Origin: Oceanobacillus sp. Castelsardo | GTDB taxonomy: Bacteria > Bacillota > Bacilli > Bacillales > Amphibacillaceae | Assembly (NCBI RefSeq): GCF_001659985.1 | Contig: NZ_LYCS01000008.1 | Coordinates: 79,219-143,218 of the forward strand | Direction: 5' to 3' | DNA: 64,000 nt | In this document: positions 41,361 through 51,386 of the stretch, one piece after another | Position numbering within the stretch: position 1 is the first letter of the stretch | Layout: each line of letters starts with the position of its first letter | Made by a program: the position numbers and the translations under genes | The notes under the pieces: generated by a model | Databases searched by the model: none | What the model was told of the DNA's origin: nothing | What the model saw: the letters and a program-made list of their open reading frames with translations, nothing else

Positions 41361-42158
41361 TTATCCTCTTGATTTTCCACCTGAAATGTTAACAGTAGTT
41401 CCAGTAATATAAGAAGCATGATCAGATACAAGGTACGTTACTAAGTCAGCAATTTCATCTAATTTACCAACACGGCCTAAAGGAATAGAACTAGTATAAT
41501 TACCTTCTAAATCTTCCACTTTTACATTTCTTGTATATGCTAAAGCTTCATTATAAGCTCCATTAGTTAAACCAGTTTTCTCATTGATTCCTGGTGCAAC
41601 TCCAACTACACGGATATTGTATTTTCCAAGCTCTTTTGCCCATGATCTAGTAAAGCCATTTAAAGCACCTTTAGTTGCAGAGTATACACTTTGTCCTGCA
41701 GAACCTTCCATACCTGCTTCTGATGTGATATTAACAATTACACCTTTTTCCTGCTTAATAAAACGTCTTGAAGCAGCTTGTGCACATAAGAAAGGTCCTT
41801 TTTGGTTTACATTAACCATGAAATCAAATGATTTTTCGTCTAATTCATATTCTGGTTTTTCTCCTTTTACATCTACAAGTAGACGCGGAAGGTTCACACC
41901 AGCGTTATTCACAAGTGCATCCACACGACCAAACTTATCTTCCGCTAATTGGACCATGTTTTCTACACTTTCTTTATTTGTTACATCTGTTTTAACATGA
42001 TAAAAATTCCCTTGATCCCCTGTTTCAACACTTAAGTCAGCAATAACAACTTTTGCACCATTTTGCTGTAGTGTTTCTGAGATGTGTTGTCCAATTCCAG
42101 AGTTTCCACCAGTTACGATAACTACTTTTCCTTCTAGGTCTGTCCATGCTTTTTGCAT
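41361..42158 (-). CDS. srlD: Sorbitol-6-phosphate 2-dehydrogenase (SDR)
   Basis: The 265-residue short-chain dehydrogenase oxidises sorbitol 6-phosphate to fructose 6-phosphate with NAD. It shows the Rossmann motif TGGNSGIG (16-23), NNAG in ALVNNAGVN, the catalytic Ser of ITSEAGMEGSAGQS, and YSATK. An acidic residue after the second strand (VVIADLS) favours NAD. The substrate is set by the neighbouring glucitol PTS genes. It is encoded downstream of the IIA gene. Confidence 0.9.
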   Translation of the reverse strand: MQKAWTDLEGKVVIVTGGNSGIGQHISETLQQNGAKVVIADLSVETGDQGNFYHVKTDVTNKESVENMVQLAEDKFGRVDALVNNAGVNLPRLLVDVKGEKPEYELDEKSFDFMVNVNQKGPFLCAQAASRRFIKQEKGVIVNITSEAGMEGSAGQSVYSATKGALNGFTRSWAKELGKYNIRVVGVAPGINEKTGLTNGAYNEALAYTRNVKVEDLEGNYTSSIPLGRVGKLDEIADLVTYLVSDHASYITGTTVNISGGKSRG

Positions 42159-42233
42159 CCTACATTACTCCTATCTGTTTACGTTTTTATCTATATATAT
42201 AATAAGGAAAGAAGTCGTTAAAACGACGACTTC

Positions 42234-42599
42234 TTATCTTTCTATTTTAATTTTGTCACCTACGTGAAGTTCATTAAGGCTTTTATCTTCTAGACATAAA
42301 GTTCCTGGTAATTCTGCTTCTGTTGAACCATCGAAGCGTAAAGTAATATGTCCTAAGGAAGATAAATTTTTGTTTACAGCGTCACCAACTGCTGTAATTT
42401 TATAACTTTCTTCTCCGATTGTTAAAGTATCTCCTACTTGAATATCTTGACGTAGATTATTTTCAGAATGAAGAATACAATATTCCGCTAACTCTGCTGG
42501 CGCATTATCTTTAAATGTAATTAACATACCTTGTTCTAAAAATTCACCTACAGAATCGCCTAGTTTAGTAATTTCCGTTGTATAAATAATTTCAGCCAT
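42234..42599 (-). CDS. srlB: PTS glucitol/sorbitol-specific IIA component
   Basis: The 121-residue protein is a whole glucitol IIA domain. The phosphorylated His is in AEYCILHSENN, and GDTLTIGEESYKITAVGD matches the family. It receives phosphate from HPr and passes it to the IIB domain. The ATG follows AGGAGTGTAAGG. A short fragment of the 143-bp element separates it from srlE. Confidence 0.93.
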   Translation of the reverse strand: MAEIIYTTEITKLGDSVGEFLEQGMLITFKDNAPAELAEYCILHSENNLRQDIQVGDTLTIGEESYKITAVGDAVNKNLSSLGHITLRFDGSTEAELPGTLCLEDKSLNELHVGDKIKIER

Positions 42600-42632
42600 T
42601 TCCTTACACTCCTTTATTCTTCACCGTTAGAG

Positions 42633-42650
42633 GTTGTTCAAAAAGTCCTA
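42633..42650. repeat. End fragment of the 143-bp element after srlE
   Basis: AGAGGTTGTTCAAAAAGTCC is the outer end of the dispersed element alone, and lies directly after the srlE stop codon. Confidence 0.5.
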
Positions 42651-43679
42651 TTATGATTGATACATACCAAAGCTTGCCAACCAGGCAATAAATACTGTTG
42701 GAGCACCTGTTAAGAACCTTCCATAAAGTACTGCCGGTACACCAACTTCAACTGTTTCAGGTTTTGCTTCTGCTAATCCTAAACCAACTGGGACAAAGTC
42801 TGCAGCTGCTTGAGCGTTAATCGCAAATAAAGCTGGTAAAGCAAATTGTGGAGGAATATTTCCTCGTCCGATTTCTACACCAATTAGAGTACCAATAACT
42901 TGTGCAATAACAGCCCCTGGTCCTAAGAATGGAGAGAATAGTGGGAATGAAACTATTGCAGAAAGAATTAACAGTCCCCAGATACTTCCACCAAGCGGAG
43001 TTAACACATTTGCAACTACATCACCAATACCAGACTCTAAAATGATACCAATTAACATAGCAACGAAAGCCATAAATGGTAAAATCGTTTTAATTACAGT
43101 ATCAATAGCGTCACGACCTGCTTGATAAAGCACAGCCATAAAACCACCCATGATCTGTCCAACTTTAGCAATCAATCCACCGTTACGTTGTTCACTAATT
43201 TTCTTTGAACTATCATATTTATTACTTTCAACAGCAGCTTCTTTTACTTCTTCTGCTTTTTCTACATTTTCGTTCTTTTCATTAGCTTCAGGCACGGTCG
43301 CAGATTCTTCCACTACTGAAATATTTTCTGGTTTAACAGCAGATACATAAATATCTTCAGTTATAAAATCTCTCATAGGGCCACTTTTCCCAGTAGCCAT
43401 AACATTCATAGTAGGGATACGCTTTTTAGGGTATAGACCTGCACGTAATGTACCACCACAATCAATAACAACAGCTGCCATTTCATCTTCCGGAACGCTT
43501 GTCTTAAAACCGTCCACTAATTCGGCGCCACTTAATTCCGCAAACTTTTCTGCAACTGGTGAAATCGTACCACCAGTAATATTAACAATTTTATTCTTTT
43601 TCTCATTAACAGGAATAATTAATGGTCCACCAAAGCCACCATTACCTTTAGTTACTTTAAGATCTTTATATTTTCCCAT
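42651..43679 (-). CDS. srlE: PTS glucitol/sorbitol-specific IIBC component
   Basis: The 342-residue protein has an N-terminal IIB domain with the phosphorylated Cys in [17 protein letters not shown], a charged linker rich in Glu/Lys (about residues 125-165), and a C-terminal membrane part that completes the sorbitol channel ([20 protein letters not shown] and further helices). It works with SrlA to import and phosphorylate sorbitol. It starts 3 bases after the srlA stop. Confidence 0.95.
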   Translation of the reverse strand: MGKYKDLKVTKGNGGFGGPLIIPVNEKKNKIVNITGGTISPVAEKFAELSGAELVDGFKTSVPEDEMAAVVIDCGGTLRAGLYPKKRIPTMNVMATGKSGPMRDFITEDIYVSAVKPENISVVEESATVPEANEKNENVEKAEEVKEAAVESNKYDSSKKISEQRNGGLIAKVGQIMGGFMAVLYQAGRDAIDTVIKTILPFMAFVAMLIGIILESGIGDVVANVLTPLGGSIWGLLILSAIVSFPLFSPFLGPGAVIAQVIGTLIGVEIGRGNIPPQFALPALFAINAQAAADFVPVGLGLAEAKPETVEVGVPAVLYGRFLTGAPTVFIAWLASFGMYQS

Positions 43680-43682
43680 TGA

Positions 43683-44240
43683 TTATTCCCCCTTTCCTTG
43701 GTCTAAAGTTGTAGCTAATTTAATACCTTGTTTTTTCTCCATATACGTTACACAAAGGTCTGTAATCCAACCTCTAAACATATTCGTTACAATACCGACT
43801 AATAAATAACGAAGAGCTAAGTCTCCAGTTGATAAACCTAACTGTGTAATCCCCGCTGCTACCCCTAAGAATACGAATAATTCACCTGGGTTAACGTGTG
43901 GGAACAAACCATTCATCGAGTGACATGAGTAACTTGATGCTGCATAATATCCTGGTTTGTATTTCTCAGGTAAGAACCGACCTAAAGACAATGTCATAGG
44001 GTTTAATAAGAAGAATGTACCTACGAAAGGTAATACAAGATATCTTAAGAAAACATTTTTAGAAGAGGCCATTGCCAATTTATTAACTTTATCCTCCCCA
44101 ACAAAAGCTACAATTGCGTTCATCGCAACCATTAAAACAATAATTAATGGAATAATATCGGTTACAAATCCCATAAATGTTTCTGCTCCACGTTCAAATA
44201 AACCAATGAAGCCTTCTGCTGCACTAACTAAAAAATCCAT
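43683..44240 (-). CDS. srlA: PTS glucitol/sorbitol-specific IIC component
   Basis: The 185-residue membrane protein ([40 protein letters not shown]) is the IIC half of the glucitol transporter, with about four helices. It precedes srlE and follows gutM in the operon. The length fits E. coli SrlA (187 residues). Confidence 0.95.
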   Translation of the reverse strand: MDFLVSAAEGFIGLFERGAETFMGFVTDIIPLIIVLMVAMNAIVAFVGEDKVNKLAMASSKNVFLRYLVLPFVGTFFLLNPMTLSLGRFLPEKYKPGYYAASSYSCHSMNGLFPHVNPGELFVFLGVAAGITQLGLSTGDLALRYLLVGIVTNMFRGWITDLCVTYMEKKQGIKLATTLDQGKGE

Positions 44241-44283
44241 TTTGTTATTTCCCTCCTGTTTTAAAAAAGATTATTTAAATAAA

Positions 44284-44718
44284 TTATTTATTACTAAACC
44301 CTGAAATTAACTTACCAAAAGGACTTTTGGGTTGTGGAATATCTTCACCTTTTTCCACTTTTCTATAAATAAGAACCGCATCGTCATATGCTTTTTTTGT
44401 AAAACGATCCATTTTATTATAAATTTCTGGATCAACATTTAATAAATATTGTCCTTCTAAAATACTGAAGTCTTTAAATTTAGCAAAGATGGTCATACCT
44501 TGCATTTTTTTTGCAGTATGAATTCTATTTCTCTTATCAATCCCCATTAAAAGTACAACACCGGTTCGAAATATCCCCTTCGATCTACCAATGGATACAC
44601 GTCCCTTTTGCCTTAATTCAGTATAATGGGTATTGAAGTTTTTAATTTGTCCGGTACCCAATATTGTTTGTAATATCCAGGCGGCCATTATTCCACCCAT
44701 AATTATTAAAATTTCCAC
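44284..44718 (-). CDS. gutM: Glucitol operon activator protein GutM
   Basis: The 144-residue protein has an N-terminal membrane segment (residues 2-20) and the GutM-family body: QLKNFNTHY-like QIKNFNTHYTELRQKGRVSI, GRSKGIFRTGVVLLMGID and FAKFKDFSILEGQYL. It is taken to assist expression or activity of the sorbitol PTS, and lies between the SorC regulator and srlA. Confidence 0.9.
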   Translation of the reverse strand: MEILIIMGGIMAAWILQTILGTGQIKNFNTHYTELRQKGRVSIGRSKGIFRTGVVLLMGIDKRNRIHTAKKMQGMTIFAKFKDFSILEGQYLLNVDPEIYNKMDRFTKKAYDDAVLIYRKVEKGEDIPQPKSPFGKLISGFSNK

Positions 44719-44742
44719 ACTTCATAACCTCCAATACCTGAA

Positions 44743-45690
44743 TTAAATGGATTCACATATTTCCAATGCTGTCTCTTCATTTGTTATCAGGGTATTAATG
44801 AGCTTTCCATTCATTGCTCCTATTATTGCTTCAACTTTTTCTTTTGAATATGCAACTCCAATGGAATAGCGTAAATCTTTTAGTTTTTCCAATGGAATAG
44901 CTATCGTTCTCTCTGAAATAGAGGATTGTATCACTTCCCCTTTTTTCGTATAAAAACGAGAGCAGATTTCACCAATTGCATCATGTTCCATTAATTCTAA
45001 TTGGTCATAATCGCCAAGAAATCCTGACCAAACCATATTAGAAGAACTTATTTGCGCACCAATACCTACAAGGGCAACTGTTAAATCATCCCAATAATCA
45101 AGTATATCTGTCATAAAGGTTGACTGTAGAATTTCCTTTGCGGTTTCTATTGAATTATAAACAGCTGCCGCATTAATAAAATGGGAACTTCCATTCAGCG
45201 CACTAGATAACCTAAGAGCGATGGCGTTTACATGATAATCCGACTTCATTCCACCGGGACCTCCTACCAATGGTACGCATTCTACATTTTTAGGTTTTAA
45301 TTCATCTAGTTGGTGAATCATGCTTCCCAATGTTTTGCCCCATGTTACCCCGATAATATCATCATCAAGTATAACTCGGTCTAAAAGCGAACCACATGCT
45401 TCCCCAATGCTTTTGTTTGTATCCTGATTACTTTGTTCAGTATAGGAAGGGACTACGACGACTTCTTTCATCCCAAAATGTTTTGCAATTTTATCTTCCA
45501 GGTCAAATAATGCATCGGAGCTACTTTGTATTTGTATTTTTACAATTCCTTTATCTTGAGCTCTCTTCAACATCCTTCCAATTGTTGTTCTATAAATTCC
45601 TAACTCTTTAGAAATCTTAGCTTGGGTGTAACCCTCTTCATAATAGAGTTTTGCAATACGATAAAGCAATCTCTCTTCTTCCCAGTTCAT
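44743..45690 (-). CDS. SorC/DeoR-family sugar-responsive regulator of the sorbitol operon
   Basis: The 315-residue protein has an N-terminal helix-turn-helix (YYEEGYTQAKISKELGIYRT; residues 12-50) and a long SorC-type effector domain (about 60-310) that resembles phosphosugar isomerases, with VGVTWGKTLGSM and VALVGIGAQISSSNMVW. It probably senses sorbitol 6-phosphate or a related sugar phosphate. I chose the ATG at 45690, preceded by GGAGGGGAAA. It heads the operon; direct repeats in front of it (45731-45761) are its likely operator. Confidence 0.9.
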   Translation of the reverse strand: MNWEEERLLYRIAKLYYEEGYTQAKISKELGIYRTTIGRMLKRAQDKGIVKIQIQSSSDALFDLEDKIAKHFGMKEVVVVPSYTEQSNQDTNKSIGEACGSLLDRVILDDDIIGVTWGKTLGSMIHQLDELKPKNVECVPLVGGPGGMKSDYHVNAIALRLSSALNGSSHFINAAAVYNSIETAKEILQSTFMTDILDYWDDLTVALVGIGAQISSSNMVWSGFLGDYDQLELMEHDAIGEICSRFYTKKGEVIQSSISERTIAIPLEKLKDLRYSIGVAYSKEKVEAIIGAMNGKLINTLITNEETALEICESI

Positions 45691-45730
45691 TTTCCCCTCC
45701 ACTAATTTTTCTATTCATTTCAATCCTGCA

Positions 45731-45761
45731 CATATGAGCAATAGGTATAACATATGAGCAA
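45731..45761. promoter_or_regulatory. Direct-repeat operator of the SorC regulator
   Basis: CATATGAGCAA occurs at 45731-45741 and 45751-45761, that is with a 20-bp period, just downstream of the operon start point. Confidence 0.65.
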
Positions 45762-45763
45762 CT

Positions 45764-45777
45764 TGAAACTGTTTACA
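45764..45777. promoter_or_regulatory. Candidate CcpA site (cre)
   Basis: TGAAACTGTTTACA matches the cre consensus TGWAANCGNTNWCA with one mismatch. It overlaps the expected transcription start of the sorbitol operon, where CcpA would repress. Confidence 0.65.
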
Positions 45778-45806
45778 ATTTTAGTACTATTGTCGAATCT
45801 TGTCAA
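45778..45806 (-). promoter_or_regulatory. SigA-type promoter of the sorbitol operon
   Basis: On the minus strand -35 TTGACA (45801-45806) and -10 TAAAAT (45778-45783) are separated by 17 bp. Confidence 0.8.
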
Positions 45807-45910
45807 TAAAAAAATTTCAAATTCGAATTTATTTGAAATTATGCTAGACTTTGTATACATTTTAGGTTGACGTAAGAAAAAAATTAGGTGAAAAAGGGTA
45901 GGTAGATATT

Positions 45911-46675
45911 GTGAAGGGTTTTGTTTTTTTTGATTTAGATGGAACACTTTTAAATAATAAATCTGATGTCGATCCCAACGTCATTAAGGTAATCGATGAT
46001 TTAGAAAAAAATGATTATGAACCTATTATCGCTACTGGTAGAACTGTTTTTGAGGTTAGGCACATTATGGAAAAGACAGGGATTTCATCTATCATTTCCA
46101 TGAATGGCCAAAGTGGTATTTACCGTGGCAAAGAAGTTTTTGAAAAAACAATGGATGTTGAAATTTTAAAAAGACTAAAAGATATGGCTCTTTCTAGAAA
46201 TGAGCATGTAGCATTTTATAATGCCGAAAAGATTGGAATTACAGGCCATAACGATACGGCAAGAAAGGCTTATGAATTAATTCATGAAGCAGTTCCGAAC
46301 ATAAATGGGAGCTTGTACGAGGATGAAAAGATTAACATGGTCTTAGTTTTATCTGAAATAGGAGATAAAGAATATAAAGCGGCGTTTCCCGAGCTTTCAT
46401 TTATTCGAAATGGCCCAGCCAGTATGGATGTCATTCCAAAAGGCGGTTCTAAAGCTGCAGGAATAAAAACTTTCTTGGAAACTCTAAAAATCGGCGGATT
46501 ACCTACTTATGCTTTCGGTGATGGACTTAATGATATCGAAATGTTTGAATTAGTGGATTACGGTATTGCTATGGGAAATGCAAGAGATGCATTAAAAGAA
46601 AAAGCATCCTATGTTACTGAAACGAATATGAATAACGGAATTGAACAAGGTTTAAAACATTACAATTTAATTTAA
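45911..46675 (+). CDS. Cof-type HAD-superfamily phosphatase
   Basis: The 254-residue protein has HAD motif I FFDLDGTLLNN (nucleophile Asp8), motif II with Thr in IIATGRT, the Lys of PKGGSKAAG and motif IV AFGDGLNDIEMF, plus a type IIB cap (about residues 80-185). Such enzymes remove phosphate from sugar phosphates or other small molecules. It is divergent from the sorbitol operon and may handle toxic sugar phosphates. The start is a GTG at 45911. Confidence 0.9.
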   Translation: MKGFVFFDLDGTLLNNKSDVDPNVIKVIDDLEKNDYEPIIATGRTVFEVRHIMEKTGISSIISMNGQSGIYRGKEVFEKTMDVEILKRLKDMALSRNEHVAFYNAEKIGITGHNDTARKAYELIHEAVPNINGSLYEDEKINMVLVLSEIGDKEYKAAFPELSFIRNGPASMDVIPKGGSKAAGIKTFLETLKIGGLPTYAFGDGLNDIEMFELVDYGIAMGNARDALKEKASYVTETNMNNGIEQGLKHYNLI

Positions 46676-46849
46676 ATTTAAAAGGAAAGTAAAAAAACGC
46701 TTTGTGATTAAGTAAGATAGTTTTTATACTTGTTATTTTTAGAAACATTATAGTATTATAGATTGCTGTAAGGAGCAAGAAGAATTTTTGCCGTTTTTGG
46801 CGGAAAATGAATGATGATTATAATACAATTTAAATAGGAGTAGATATAC

Positions 46850-48556
46850 ATGATTCAAGGAATTGCAGCATCTCAAGGAATTGCAATCGCAAAAGCATAT
46901 CGTTTAGAAACACCGGATTTAACTTTCGAAAAGAAAAAAATAGATAATCCTGAGGAACAAATACAACGTTTGGAAGATGCTTTAGAAATTTCCAAGCAAG
47001 AACTTGAAAAAATTAAAGCTCATACATTACAACAATTAGGTGAGGAGCATGCAGAGATTTTCTCAGCTCATCTACTAGTTTTAAGTGATCCTGAACTAAT
47101 TAATCCAATGAAAGATAAAATTACTTCAGATCTTGTACTTGCGGAACAAGCTCTAGATGAAGTAGCAAATATGTTTATTGACATGTTTAAAAACATGGAT
47201 AATGAATACATGCGTGAACGTGCAGCAGACATTAAAGATGTAACCGAACGCGTGATGGCACATCTATTAAACGTTACCTTTCCAAACCCTGCATTAATTG
47301 ACGAAGAAGTGATTGTCATTGCAAATGATTTAACACCATCAGACACTGCACAATTAAATCGTGAATTTGTAAAAGGTTTCGCAACAGACATCGGTGGACG
47401 TACATCACACTCTGCTATCATGGCAAGATCTTTAGAAATTCCAGCAGTTGTAGGTACGAAAAACATTACAGAAATTGCAAAACAAGATGAAATGGTAATC
47501 ATTGACGGTTTGGACGGAAATGTGATTGTTAACCCATCTGAAGAAGAGTTAGTAACCTATCGCGAGAAACAAGAAGCTTATGCAAAACAACAAGAACAAT
47601 GGGCTAAACTAAAAAATGAGCCAACCATAACAAAAGACGGTTCACATGTTGAACTAGTAGCAAACATTGGTACACCAAATGACGTAGAAGGTGTTCTTAA
47701 TAATGGTGGTGAAGGTGTTGGACTTTACCGTACAGAATTTCTTTATATGGGTAAAAGCGAACTACCATCTGAAGACGAACAATTTGAAGCTTACAAGTCT
47801 GTACTAGAACAGATGGGTGATAAACCAGTTGTTGTTCGTACATTAGACGTTGGCGGGGATAAGGAACTAGATTATCTCGATTTACCAAAAGAATTAAACC
47901 CATTCTTAGGATTCCGTGCCATTCGTTTCTGCCTGGAGAACGAAGACGTATTCCGTCCTCAACTCCGTGCATTACTGCGCGCTAGTGTTTATGGTAACTT
48001 AAAAATTATGTTCCCAATGATTGCTACGATTGAAGAATTCCGTCAAGCTAAGGCAATTTTACTGGATGAAAAAGAAGCACTTCTTAAAGAAGGTATTAAT
48101 GTTTCTGATTCCATCGAGGTTGGAATCATGGTAGAAATTCCTTCCACCGCAGTAATAGCGAAACAATTTGCTAAAGAAGTAGATTTCTTCAGTGTTGGTA
48201 CAAATGACTTAATACAGTATACAATGGCTGCTGACCGTATGAACGAGCGTGTTTCTTACTTATATCAACCATACCATCCAGCTATTTTGAACCTTGTTAA
48301 CAATGTAATCGAAGCAGCACACAGTGAAGGCAAATGGGCTGGCATGTGCGGTGAAATGGCGGGAGATCCAATCGCAATTCCAATTTTACTTGGATTAGGA
48401 TTAGATGAATTTTCAATGAGTGCAACATCCATTCTTCCTGCACGAACTCAAATCCTTGGTTTATCTAAAGAAGAAATCGCATCTTATAAAGAAGAGTTGC
48501 TATCCATGGGAACAGCGGAAGAAGTAGTTAACTTTATTCAAGAAAAAACAAAATAA
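46850..48556 (+). CDS. ptsI: PTS enzyme I (phosphoenolpyruvate-protein phosphotransferase)
   Basis: The 568-residue enzyme starts the PTS phosphate chain from PEP to HPr. It has the phosphorylated His in [17 protein letters not shown] (near residue 190), the PEP-binding site [30 protein letters not shown], and the active Cys in [12 protein letters not shown]. Length is standard. No ptsH is upstream, although ptsHI is the normal order; a 174-base leader without a gene precedes it. It would drive the sorbitol PTS next door as well as others. Confidence 0.96.
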   Translation: MIQGIAASQGIAIAKAYRLETPDLTFEKKKIDNPEEQIQRLEDALEISKQELEKIKAHTLQQLGEEHAEIFSAHLLVLSDPELINPMKDKITSDLVLAEQALDEVANMFIDMFKNMDNEYMRERAADIKDVTERVMAHLLNVTFPNPALIDEEVIVIANDLTPSDTAQLNREFVKGFATDIGGRTSHSAIMARSLEIPAVVGTKNITEIAKQDEMVIIDGLDGNVIVNPSEEELVTYREKQEAYAKQQEQWAKLKNEPTITKDGSHVELVANIGTPNDVEGVLNNGGEGVGLYRTEFLYMGKSELPSEDEQFEAYKSVLEQMGDKPVVVRTLDVGGDKELDYLDLPKELNPFLGFRAIRFCLENEDVFRPQLRALLRASVYGNLKIMFPMIATIEEFRQAKAILLDEKEALLKEGINVSDSIEVGIMVEIPSTAVIAKQFAKEVDFFSVGTNDLIQYTMAADRMNERVSYLYQPYHPAILNLVNNVIEAAHSEGKWAGMCGEMAGDPIAIPILLGLGLDEFSMSATSILPARTQILGLSKEEIASYKEELLSMGTAEEVVNFIQEKTK

Positions 48557-48560
48557 GAGC

Positions 48561-48602
48561 AAAAGCGTGAGAAGCCTTTGATGAGCTTTTCACGCTTTTT
48601 CT
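48561..48602 (+). terminator. Terminator of ptsI
   Basis: AAAAGCGTGA and TCACGCTTTTT pair, with inner AAG/CTT pairing. Confidence 0.88.
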
Positions 48603-48652
48603 ATAATAAATTTTTGCACTAACTTCATTTTATCCTTCGACCAACCACATAT

Positions 48653-48811
48653 CTATATTTTATTATTTCTTTTACGAAATAATAAAATGAGTAATAAACC
48701 GGAACTAAGACCTATTACTCCACCTATTTCTATAGAACGAAATAAAATGCCTAATCCGAATCCAATTAGTAAACATAATAAGAAAACTAATCCAATAAAA
48801 GCATCATTCAT
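48653..48811 (-). CDS. Small (52-residue) membrane protein of unknown function
   Basis: The minus strand encodes a protein beginning MNDAFIGLVFLLCLLIGFGL, with two hydrophobic segments (about 4-23 and 30-46) and a basic tail FRKRNNKI. A strong ribosome binding site GGAGGTGAAGGA precedes the ATG. It is too short for usual ORF cut-offs. I know no family. A plus-strand frame over the same bases lacks a ribosome binding site and is rejected. Confidence 0.7.
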   Translation of the reverse strand: MNDAFIGLVFLLCLLIGFGLGILFRSIEIGGVIGLSSGLLLILLFRKRNNKI

Positions 48812-48888
48812 TCCTTCACCTCCACGCTTTACCTATATAGTTAATTTATTCCTCCTATATAAAATTGGTTCGCTTTTAGGTGATGTTT

Positions 48889-48925
48889 AAAAAGTTCATT
48901 GAAAGTGACACTTTTAGGATTTTTA
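48889..48925. repeat. Degenerate end of the 143-bp element
   Basis: GATGTTTAAAAAGTTCATTG and AAAGTGACACTTTTAG resemble the outer 30 bp of copy A (GATGTTTAAAAAGTCCGGTA, AATGACACTTCG). No second end is found, so it is a relic upstream of hom. Confidence 0.5.
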
Positions 48926-49026
48926 TAATATCTATGAATTTTAAAAATTCATTGTTGCTATATACCTCTTATCAAGGGTACAATGTATTAAATATATAAT
49001 TTTTATGAAATATATGAGGTGATTCT

Positions 49027-50328
49027 GTGGGGAATAAAGTATCTATTGGTTTATTAGGTTTAGGTGTAGTTGGAACCGGAGTAATTAAAATAATTAAAGA
49101 TCATCAAGAGAAACTTGTTCATCAATTAGGATCGGACGTACAAGTGAAAAGCGCGTTAGTTCGTAGTTTGGACAAACAACGTGATGTTAGTTTAGATGGG
49201 ACGTTTCTTACTACTAACCCTGATGATGTATTAAATGATCCAGAGATTGATATTATCGTTGAAGTTATGGGTGGAATTGACCAAACCCGTGAATATATAT
49301 TAAAGGCATTTTCCGCAAAGAAACATGTTGTCAGTGCAAATAAGGACCTAGTAGCATTGCACGGTCCAGAATTACAAGAGGCTGCACGTAAAAACAAATG
49401 CGACTTTTATTACGAAGCTAGTGTTGCGGGTGGTATTCCGATATTAAGAGGAATTACAGAAGGGCTTTCCTCCGACCGTATAACTAAAATAATGGGGATT
49501 GTTAACGGAACAACTAACTACATCCTAACGAAGATGGATCAAGAAGGATCAAGCTACGATGTTGCTCTTCAACAAGCCCAAGAACTTGGTTTTGCTGAAG
49601 CAGATCCAACCGCTGATGTAGAAGGTCTAGATGCAGCGCGAAAAATGGCGATTTTGGCACGTTTAGCTTTTTCCATGGATGTTGATTTAGATGATGTTAA
49701 AGTAAAGGGAATATCTAATATTTCTTTAGATGACTTAAAATATGCCGATAAATTAGGATATACGATGAAATTAATTGGTAATGCCGATTTTAAAGATGGT
49801 GAGATAGAAGTAGATGTTCAACCAACATTGCTCGCTAAAAGTCATCCACTAGCAAGTGTAAATGATGAGTTTAACGCGGTTTATGTTTATGGAGATGCGG
49901 TCGGCGAAACAATGTTTTACGGTCCGGGTGCCGGAAGTCTTCCTACAGCTACTGCCATCACGTCCGATGTAGTTACCGTTATCAAAAACATGTTGTTAGG
50001 CGTTACGGGTTCCCAACATCTTGAACCCCATTTTGACAAACAGCTAAAAACAGCTAGTAAACGTTTTGGACAGTATTATGTAAGATTACATGTAAAAGAT
50101 GAAGTAGGAGTATTTTCACGTATATCTGCATTATTTAATGATTTAAATATTAGTTTCAAACGAATTTTACAAAACCCAATTAAAAAACATGAAAATGCAG
50201 AAATTATTGTTGTTACACACCAAACATCATTAGAAAACTTCCAGACTGCATTAAATCAATTAAAAGACCTTGATGCTGTAATTGAAACAAAGAGTTATTA
50301 CAAAGTTGAAGGAGATGCTGAAAAATGA
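49027..50328 (+). CDS. hom: Homoserine dehydrogenase
   Basis: The 433-residue protein has the NAD(P) motif [13 protein letters not shown] (residues 8-20), the catalytic domain with [26 protein letters not shown] and [11 protein letters not shown], and a C-terminal ACT domain (about 350-430; [20 protein letters not shown]) for threonine feedback. It reduces aspartate semialdehyde to homoserine. The start is a GTG after GAGGTGAT. First gene of hom-thrC-thrB, overlapping thrC by 4 bases. Confidence 0.96.
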   Translation: MGNKVSIGLLGLGVVGTGVIKIIKDHQEKLVHQLGSDVQVKSALVRSLDKQRDVSLDGTFLTTNPDDVLNDPEIDIIVEVMGGIDQTREYILKAFSAKKHVVSANKDLVALHGPELQEAARKNKCDFYYEASVAGGIPILRGITEGLSSDRITKIMGIVNGTTNYILTKMDQEGSSYDVALQQAQELGFAEADPTADVEGLDAARKMAILARLAFSMDVDLDDVKVKGISNISLDDLKYADKLGYTMKLIGNADFKDGEIEVDVQPTLLAKSHPLASVNDEFNAVYVYGDAVGETMFYGPGAGSLPTATAITSDVVTVIKNMLLGVTGSQHLEPHFDKQLKTASKRFGQYYVRLHVKDEVGVFSRISALFNDLNISFKRILQNPIKKHENAEIIVVTHQTSLENFQTALNQLKDLDAVIETKSYYKVEGDAEK

Positions 50329-51386
50329 GTTGGCAAGGTTTACTACACGAATACAGAGAATTTTTACCTGTGACAGAAAAGACACCTAAACTTACATTAC
50401 ATGAAGGAAATACACCATTGATTCACTTTGCTAACTTATCAGAGCAATTGGGAATTGAACTGTATGGAAAATATGAAGGACTTAACCCAACAGGTTCTTT
50501 CAAAGACCGAGGAATGGTTATGGCTGTAGCTAAAGCAATAGAAGAAGGAAGCCAATCTATCATTTGCGCTTCTACCGGGAATACTTCTGCTGCTGCCGCT
50601 GCATACGCAGCAAGAGCTGGTATCCGAGCAATTATCGTTATTCCTAAAGGAAAAGTAGCACTTGGTAAGCTTGCCCAAGCCGTAATGTACGGGGCGGAAA
50701 TTGTTGAAATCGATGGAAACTTTGATGAGGCATTAAAAATGGTTCGTGAAATTAGCAAAACTTCGCCAATTACACTAGTTAATTCGGTTAACCCATATCG
50801 TTTAGAAGGACAGAAAACTGCTGCATTTGAAATTTGCGATACATTAGGTTCTGCACCTGATATTCTAGCAATTCCAGTTGGTAATGCTGGTAATATCAGT
50901 GCGTACTGGAAAGGCTTCAAAGAATACAATGATAAAAGACAAACAGGACTTCCTAAAATGTTTGGATTCGAAGCGGAAGGTGCTGCGGCTATCGTGAATA
51001 ACAAGGTAATTGATCAGCCAGAAACAGTTGCAACAGCTATTCGTATCGGTAACCCAGCAAGCTGGGATTTAGCTGTAAACGCAAGAGATGAATCTAACGG
51101 GATGATTGGATCTGTTACAGATGAAGAAATCTTAAAAGCATTTAAACTTATTGCTAAATCAGAAGGCGTTTTTGCTGAACCAGGATCATGTGCTTCCATT
51201 GCCGGTGTTCTACAACAGGTAGAAGAAGGTACCATTGCTAAAGGAAGCAAGGTGGTTAGTGTTCTAACTGGTAACGGTCTAAAAGATCCACAAACAGCCA
51301 TTGACCAAATGGAAATTAACCCAGTATCTTTACCAAACGACGAGAAAGCCGTGAAAGAATATATAGAATCTGTGGTGGGACTATGA
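50325..51386 (+). CDS. thrC: Threonine synthase
   Basis: The 353-residue PLP enzyme turns O-phosphohomoserine into threonine. The PLP Lys60 lies in [11 protein letters not shown], the phosphate loop in [16 protein letters not shown], and [11 protein letters not shown] is conserved near the end. The start overlaps the hom stop (ATGA) and its own end overlaps thrB in the same way, so the three genes are translationally coupled. Confidence 0.96.
   Translation: MSWQGLLHEYREFLPVTEKTPKLTLHEGNTPLIHFANLSEQLGIELYGKYEGLNPTGSFKDRGMVMAVAKAIEEGSQSIICASTGNTSAAAAAYAARAGIRAIIVIPKGKVALGKLAQAVMYGAEIVEIDGNFDEALKMVREISKTSPITLVNSVNPYRLEGQKTAAFEICDTLGSAPDILAIPVGNAGNISAYWKGFKEYNDKRQTGLPKMFGFEAEGAAAIVNNKVIDQPETVATAIRIGNPASWDLAVNARDESNGMIGSVTDEEILKAFKLIAKSEGVFAEPGSCASIAGVLQQVEEGTIAKGSKVVSVLTGNGLKDPQTAIDQMEINPVSLPNDEKAVKEYIESVVGL

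Noticed and set aside
48687..48890. Plus-strand frame of 67 codons
   Set aside because: It is antisense to the 52-residue membrane protein, which has the better ribosome binding site and composition.
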